A DNA stretch of 7,509 bases from Zymomonas sp. (GTDB lineage Bacteria > Pseudomonadota > Alphaproteobacteria > Sphingomonadales > Sphingomonadaceae), in NCBI GenBank assembly GCA_027489105.1, contig JAIYAJ010000214.1, forward strand, positions 1 through 7,509, read 5' to 3'. Made by a program: the position numbers and the translations under genes. Positions 6,916 to 7,509 of the stretch are shown here, piece by piece (position 1 is the first letter of the stretch; each line of letters begins with the position of its first letter). A model generated the notes under the pieces. That model was not told the DNA's origin and searched no databases. It was given only the letters and a program-made list of their open reading frames with translations.

Positions 6916-7509
6916 GCCGCCTTGTTGGCGACATCGTCGCCATAGCCATAACCATAGCCGTAACCGTAACCATAGCCGTAACCATAAGCGAGTTCGCTCG
7001 CCTTGAGCTTCGTCAGCACGGTGCCGAAGATATGGGTGTTGACCATGCGCAGGCGGCTGATCGCCGCGCGGATGCCGCGCACCGCAGCCCCTTCCGCCTG
7101 GATGACCAGCACCGCACCTTCGACCGCACGTCCGAGCAGCGGCGCATCGCTGAGGCCGAGGATCGGCGGCGCGTCGATCACGACATGATCGTACATCGAC
7201 TGGAGTTCGAGCACGAGCTGCCGGATCCGGTCGCTGCTCAACAGTTCGGCGGCGCTGGGCGGCTTCGGCCCCGAGGTGAGGACCGAAACGCCCTTATGCT
7301 TGGTCTCGCGGATCAGCGAGGCGACATTGTCCTCGCCGGCGAGCAGGTTGGACAGACCCGCGACATTGTCGATGCCGACCAGATGGTGGACATCGGGCGA
7401 GCGCATATCGCCGTCGACCAGCAGCACACGCTTGCCGGTCCGGCCGATGATCCGCGCAAGCGCATAGGAGGAGGTCGACTTGCCTTCGGCCGGCCGCGTG
7501 CTGGTGACG
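6912..7509 (-). CDS. BY-kinase (CpsD/CapB/Wzc-type polysaccharide biosynthesis tyrosine autokinase), C-terminal part
   Basis: Partial gene: the frame is open to the window edge, and 198 residues plus the stop are visible. The three nucleotide-binding motifs of bacterial tyrosine kinases are present in order: Walker A TSTRPAEGKST (7473-7505), Walker A' VLLVDGDMR (7401-7427), and Walker B VVIDAPP (7164-7184). The C-terminus carries (Tyr-Gly)8 and then DDVANKAA. In this family the tyrosine cluster is autophosphorylated in trans, and cycles of phosphorylation control assembly of the export complex and polymer length. Whether the kinase is fused to a Wzz/GumC-like membrane domain (Wzc type) or is a separate protein (CapB/CpsD type) cannot be told, since the upstream part is missing. 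A shorter reading from the GTG at 7427 would lose the P-loop and is not credible. It runs toward and overlaps the 407-residue gene. Confidence 0.93.
   Translation of the reverse strand, partial: VTSTRPAEGKSTSSYALARIIGRTGKRVLLVDGDMRSPDVHHLVGIDNVAGLSNLLAGEDNVASLIRETKHKGVSVLTSGPKPPSAAELLSSDRIRQLVLELQSMYDHVVIDAPPILGLSDAPLLGRAVEGAVLVIQAEGAAVRGIRAAISRLRMVNTHIFGTVLTKLKASELAYGYGYGYGYGYGYGYGDDVANKAA
6939..6986 (-). repeat. Hexanucleotide tandem repeat coding a (Tyr-Gly)8 tail
   Basis: Forty-eight bases made of eight 6-bp units, TAY GGY on the minus strand, each coding Tyr-Gly. Tyr is TAT or TAC and Gly is GGT or GGC in mixed order, so the units are imperfect at DNA level and perfect at protein level. 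It lies 24 codon bases before the stop of the BY-kinase and is its tyrosine cluster. Because the unit is 6 bp, gain or loss of units changes tyrosine number without shifting the frame. Confidence 0.95.

Overview
The window is GC-rich (about 65% by eye) with the dense coding, GTG starts and codon usage of an alphaproteobacterium. A sphingomonad-type organism (Sphingomonas, Novosphingobium, Sphingobium) is my best guess, but that rests on style and gene content, not on a marker gene. It is part of a surface-polysaccharide locus (exopolysaccharide, capsule or O-antigen).

The plus strand, positions 1-5688, reads: the 3' part of a HisF2/WbuZ-type ammonia-channelling cyclase homologue; a bi-domain oxidoreductase (MDR alcohol dehydrogenase-like half fused to a Gfo/Idh/MocA half) joined to hisF2 by a GTGA overlap; a 209-bp gap of lower GC; a heparinase II/III-like protein with no visible export signal; and, 22 bp on, a WbuB-like GT4 glycosyltransferase. 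HisF2 with its usual partners HisH2 and WbpG (expected upstream, outside the window) makes acetamidino groups on N-acetylated sugars. The GT4 enzyme would add an N-acetyl amino sugar to the lipid-linked repeat unit. The oxidoreductase and the heparinase-like protein have no established role here, and their placement suggests a further sugar modification during assembly.

The minus strand, positions 7509-5692, reads: the C-terminal 198 residues of a BY-kinase (CpsD/CapB/Wzc type) ending in a (Tyr-Gly)8 tail, then, through another GTGA overlap, a 407-residue unrecognised protein with one N-terminal hydrophobic segment, a helical TPR-like middle and a beta-rich C-terminal domain holding the protein's only two cysteines. 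BY-kinases control polysaccharide chain length and export, so the coupled protein is probably an envelope accessory factor.

The two transcription units converge with only 3 bp between their stop codons. I saw no tRNA, rRNA, IS element, CRISPR array or convincing promoter. The most unusual items are the in-frame hexanucleotide repeat coding the tyrosine tail, the kinase-coupled protein, and the oxidoreductase plus cytoplasmic lyase-like pair.
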